In this document: positions 5,590 through 7,768 of the stretch, piece after piece
How the letters are laid out: the number at the start of each line of letters is the position of its first letter
How positions within the stretch are numbered: the first letter of the stretch is position 1
From: Succinivibrionaceae bacterium
GTDB taxonomy: Bacteria; Pseudomonadota; Gammaproteobacteria; Enterobacterales; Succinivibrionaceae
Direction of reading: 5' to 3'
DNA: 7,768 nt
NCBI GenBank assembly: GCA_003477345.1
Contig: DMTG01000087.1
Coordinates: 1-7,768, forward strand
Position numbers and translations under genes: made by a program
The notes under the pieces: model-generated
Seen by the model: only the letters and a program-made list of their open reading frames with translations
What the model was told of the DNA's origin: nothing
Database searches by the model: none

Positions 5590-5612
5590 TTATCAGTAAT
5601 CATTACTGATAA
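5590..5612. repeat. Perfect 10-bp-arm palindrome
   Basis: TTATCAGTAA (5590-5599) and TTACTGATAA (5603-5612) are exact reverse complements around a TCA centre. This is the longest perfect dyad seen in the window. It resembles a dimeric regulator's operator more than a terminator, since no T-run follows on the plus strand; on the minus strand a T-poor A/T run follows. It does not match the Fur or LexA consensus. Confidence 0.6.
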
Positions 5613-5697
5613 GCTGTAGTTATAATATATAATCATCAACGTTAATTTTGTAGGTTATATCTTAATTTCAAAATATATTTACTTGAATATAAAAAGA

Positions 5698-5727
5698 TTG
5701 CTGTTGCAATTTAGTGTACAATAGCAA
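5698..5727. repeat. 9-bp stem inverted repeat over a possible -10 box, murJ upstream region
   Basis: TTGCTGTTG (5698-5706) pairs with CAATAGCAA (5719-5727), all 9 positions pairing if one G-U is allowed, with a 12-base loop. TACAAT at 5717-5722, overlapping the right arm, could be a plus-strand -10 element, but no convincing -35 hexamer lies 16-18 bp upstream. The repeat could be an operator or a weak hairpin. Confidence 0.4.
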
Positions 5728-5747
5728 AAAGACATAAGAAGAAAGGC

Positions 5748-5768
5748 GTTATCCTCTTACCAGATAAC
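5748..5768. repeat. 6-bp inverted repeat in the murJ upstream region
   Basis: GTTATC (5748-5753) and GATAAC (5763-5768) are exact inverse copies around 9 bases. A 10-bp palindrome, TGCAGCTGCA, follows at 5806-5815. Both lie between the possible -10 at 5717 and the murJ start and would be in the 5' UTR if transcription begins there. Confidence 0.35.
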
Positions 5769-5906
5769 ATATACGCAAAGGTTCAGCTTATTACCTTCAA
5801 ATTATTGCAGCTGCAGGTTTTCTACATCTGTATATAAAGATGCTAGGTTTTGGCAAAATATTGATGACTGTGTTAACTGCGGTCTTTAAGTTCAGCTACA
5901 CTCGCT

Positions 5907-7472
5907 ATGAAAACGTCCAAAAAATCCGGGTTACTGCGTTCAGGCATTATTTCAGCTATAGCCACTTTCCTTTCCCGAATTCTGGGAATGCTCAGAGATA
6001 TTGCCATCGCCAGCGTGCTCGGTGCCTCGCTTAGTGCTGACGTATTCTTTTTTGCAAACCGCATTCCAAATTTTTTCAGAAGACTTTTTGCTGAAGGGGC
6101 CTTTGCCCAGTCATTCGTGCCTGTCATGACCAAGACAAAGGAAACCGGCAGTAAAGAGGAGCTCAAGCAGCTCCTTGAAAAGACTCTGGGCACCTTAAGC
6201 ACCGTCGTGCTGGCGGTTACTATTCTTGGCATGCTGCTCTCGCCAGTGGTTACTGCCGTATTCGGCTGGGGCTGGTTCAAGGCCTGGCTTGACAATGAAC
6301 CTGACGGACAGAAATTCATCGAAGCCTCCGTGCTTCTGAGAATCACCTTTCCCTATCTGTTCTTTATTACGCTGACCGCGCTAACGAGCTCGGTGCTGAA
6401 TGTTTTCAACCGCTTCGGTGTGCCGGCCATAACCCCCTGCATACTGAACATAGTACTTATAACCTTTATCCTGTTTCTATCTCCGTATTTTGAAGATCCC
6501 AACCGGGTACTGGCCTACGGCATGGTGGTAGGCGGCGTGCTGCAGCTTTTATTCCAGATACCTTTCATCATAAAGATTGGCATGCTCGTAAGACCGCGCT
6601 GGGGCTGGAGTCATCCCGGAGTAAAAAAGATCAGGCAGCTGATGATCCCGGCCATCATCGGAGTTTCAGCAAGTCAGCTCAATCTGCTGGTCAATACCGT
6701 GCTGGCCTCGTTTCTGGCCACCGGCGCAATTTCCTATCTCTACTACTCCGACCGCCTGCTGGAGTTCCCGATAGGTATTTTTGCAGTTGCAATTTCAACG
6801 GTTATTCTGCCGACTCTTGCTAAGGTGCATGCCACAGGCGACAAGCAGCTCTACAACGCAACCCTGGACTGGGGCGTAAGACTGGTGCTCTTCCTGGGTA
6901 TTCCTTCCATGTTTGGCATGATTGCGCTAAGAGAGCCGATGCTAAGAGTTATCTTTATGAGAGGCGCCTTCACCCCTGAAAACGTGCAGCTCTCATCTGC
7001 GTCGCTGCTGGCATCGGTAAGCGGTCTGTGCGCCATTATGCTCGTGCGTGTGCTGGTACAGGGCTTTGCCGCCATACAGGACACCAAAACCCCGGTTAAG
7101 TGCTCTATTACCTCTATTGCCGCGAATATCTGCTTCAATCTGATTCTGATTGTGCCTCTAGGCTACGTAGGCCTGGCGCTGTCTACCGCGCTTGCCGCCT
7201 ATGTAAACGTGTCTATGCTGCTGTTTCTGCTTATAAAGCGCAATATTTATATTATCTCTAAAGAAAGTATCCTGTTTATTGTCAAAGCTCTGATAGCAGG
7301 AATTGTCATGTGCTCAGCTCTAAGATATATCTCCCCGTCGTTTGATGAGTGGATAACCATGGGAACACTGGAGTCTATTGCCTATCTTATAGCCATGATC
7401 ATGCTTGGCGGACTTATATACGGCGGCACCGTTTTACTGCTCGGTATCAAGCCGCGCTCCCTAAAACGCTAG
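5907..7472 (+). CDS. murJ: Lipid II flippase MurJ (MviN)
   Basis: MurJ moves undecaprenyl-linked lipid II from the cytoplasmic to the periplasmic face of the inner membrane for peptidoglycan synthesis and is generally essential. The 521-residue product (E. coli 511) has the many hydrophobic segments expected of the 14-helix MOP-superfamily fold. Conserved charged residues of the central cavity are present: S23-R24-ILGMLR30-D31, D45, R58-R59 and E63-GAF in the 'NFFRRLFAEGAF' motif, and D282-R283-LLE286-FP. Later come 'QDTKTPVK' and 'GYVGLALSTALAAYVN', typical of the family. The ATG at 5907 is the first usable start: the frame is closed by TAA at 5874. It has no clear Shine-Dalgarno sequence, only a weak TAAG about 17 bases upstream. 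It lies downstream of the AT-rich region; in many gammaproteobacteria ribF and ileS follow murJ, but nothing of ribF is visible here. Confidence 0.96.
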   Translation: MKTSKKSGLLRSGIISAIATFLSRILGMLRDIAIASVLGASLSADVFFFANRIPNFFRRLFAEGAFAQSFVPVMTKTKETGSKEELKQLLEKTLGTLSTVVLAVTILGMLLSPVVTAVFGWGWFKAWLDNEPDGQKFIEASVLLRITFPYLFFITLTALTSSVLNVFNRFGVPAITPCILNIVLITFILFLSPYFEDPNRVLAYGMVVGGVLQLLFQIPFIIKIGMLVRPRWGWSHPGVKKIRQLMIPAIIGVSASQLNLLVNTVLASFLATGAISYLYYSDRLLEFPIGIFAVAISTVILPTLAKVHATGDKQLYNATLDWGVRLVLFLGIPSMFGMIALREPMLRVIFMRGAFTPENVQLSSASLLASVSGLCAIMLVRVLVQGFAAIQDTKTPVKCSITSIAANICFNLILIVPLGYVGLALSTALAAYVNVSMLLFLLIKRNIYIISKESILFIVKALIAGIVMCSALRYISPSFDEWITMGTLESIAYLIAMIMLGGLIYGGTVLLLGIKPRSLKR

Positions 7473-7647
7473 CAGAACTCATTACTTTTGCTGTCCTGCG
7501 CACGTTTATATCCATAACTGCGTGAAACTTTGCTTAGATCTCTTTAAAATTATAAGTAACTAACTGATTTTATCAAAAGGAGTCGTAAAACATTGTCCTT
7601 CAGGGTTTCTTGCTGCTTAAAAATTATAAAACTTCTTAGAAAAACTA

Positions 7648-7682
7648 TTGACAACTGATCTGTTTCCACATAGGGATATAAG
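7648..7682 (+). promoter_or_regulatory. Candidate promoter with perfect -35 TTGACA
   Basis: TTGACA at 7648-7653 matches the sigma-70 -35 consensus. At 17 bp spacing the -10 is a poor TAGGGA (7671-7676); a better TATAAG (7677-7682), followed by a GCGC discriminator, is 23 bp away. The spacer contains GTTTCCACA (7662-7670), similar to the motif repeated in the upstream region. It would drive whatever begins after 7685. Confidence 0.35.
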
Positions 7683-7689
7683 GCGCTAA

Positions 7690-7768
7690 ACGAATCGGAG
7701 GTTGCTTTTCTGTAACTCGCCGCCTGCAATAAAATTCACAAGGGCAGGACATGCCCGGCTTGGGAGTG
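7690..7768 (+). other. GC-richer hairpin-forming tail, possible start of an RNA gene or leader (cut by window edge)
   Basis: GGGCA (7742-7746) and TGCCC (7752-7756) form a stem with loop GGACA; CCC (7754-7756) can alternatively pair with GGG (7762-7764). CGGAGG occurs at 7695-7700. Three GGA-containing segments within 75 bases recall CsrA-binding RNAs, but the match is weak. I do not recognise rnpB, ssrA, 6S, 4.5S, a tRNA or a known riboswitch. A TTG-initiated frame after the GGAGG is also open to the edge. Confidence 0.25.

Larger units (their letters stand above)
3656..5906. other. Gene-free, very AT-rich 2.25-kb region with an array of DnaA-box-like motifs
   Basis: No frame here shows a credible protein: the only longer open frames are on the minus strand, start at TTG without ribosome-binding sites, and encode Ile/Phe/Lys-rich strings typical of AT-rich noncoding DNA. 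GC is well under that of the flanking genes (one sampled line 28%, another 17%). About 15 copies of a motif close to TT(T/A)(T/C)CCACAG are present, almost all on the plus strand, in four clusters listed separately, with two perfect TTATCCACA DnaA boxes. Short GC-richer islets occur at 4385-4440, 4950-4970 and 5118-5135. GATC sites are few (five seen: 3721, 4331, 4507, 4754, 5042), so it does not look like an E. coli-style Dam-regulated origin. The best reading is a replication origin or DnaA-binding locus; a decayed element is the alternative. Confidence 0.6.
7473..7768. other. murJ 3' flank without a recognised gene
   Basis: No convincing intrinsic terminator follows murJ: the only arms near the stop are 4-bp CACG/CGTG. 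The first 170 bp are AT-rich and featureless apart from AAAAGGAG (7576-7583), which is followed 10 bases later by a TTG opening a 21-codon frame of no known type. After about 7683 the composition becomes GC-richer up to the window edge. Confidence 0.5.

Noticed and set aside
5590..5612. Fur box
   Set aside because: The central TAATCATTA resembles Fur sites, but the half-site ATTACTGAT does not match the Fur half-site ATCATTATC.
3656..5906. CRISPR array
   Set aside because: The repeated motif is only about 10 bp, spacings are irregular overall and copies are degenerate; no repeat-spacer pattern of 25-40 bp.
3656..5906. Chromosome partition (parS-like) site
   Set aside because: No match to the parS palindrome TGTTTCACGTGAAACA was seen.
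5840..6034. Open frame on the plus strand overlapping the murJ start
   Set aside because: Most of it lies inside murJ in another frame and the product has no family features.
7593..7658. 21-codon frame after AAAAGGAG (MSFRVSCCLKIIKL...)
   Set aside because: TTG start 10 bases from the purine run and no known peptide; too short to support without conservation or expression data.
7690..7768. Start of rnpB, csrB or another named RNA
   Set aside because: The conserved rnpB GAGGAAAGTCCGG segment is missing from what is visible, and the GGA motifs are too few to call a CsrB-type RNA.

Overview
The window reads as chromosomal DNA of a gammaproteobacterium. ProB, FrsA and MurJ align from memory along their whole length with the Escherichia coli proteins, and frsA lying next to proB-proA recalls the enteric/Vibrio/Aeromonas gene order. 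The genes have moderate GC (about 43% in one sampled line). A long intergenic block is far richer in A and T (about 17-28% GC in two sampled lines). A gut or rumen relative of Aeromonadales such as Succinivibrionaceae would fit, but that is a guess.

Left part (1-2680, minus strand): frsA, proB and the first 80 codons of proA follow one another with short gaps and look like one operon. ProB and ProA carry out the first two steps of proline synthesis. FrsA is an alpha/beta-hydrolase-fold protein linked to the fermentation/respiration balance. A 183-bp divergent gap with a dyad next to the frsA ribosome-binding site separates this operon from a plus-strand gene for a GufA-type ZIP metal transporter (2864-3655).

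Middle part (3656-5906): about 2.25 kb with no credible gene. It is very AT-rich and holds some 15 copies of a motif close to TT(T/A)(T/C)CCACAG, nearly all in the same orientation. Two copies contain the perfect DnaA box TTATCCACA. The copies fall into clusters. Start-to-start steps of 19 and then 12 bp occur in three of them, and a 12-bp step occurs in a fourth. There are also exact direct repeats, several perfect dyads and a terminator-like hairpin facing the minus strand. This is the most interesting element of the window: a candidate replication origin or DnaA-binding (titration) locus, although none of the usual origin-flanking genes is visible.

Right part (5907-7768): murJ, encoding the lipid II flippase, is complete on the plus strand. 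It is followed by 296 bp without a recognised gene. The last 120 bp contain a TTGACA promoter element and a GC-richer, hairpin-forming tail that may be the start of an RNA gene or leader, and it is cut by the window edge.
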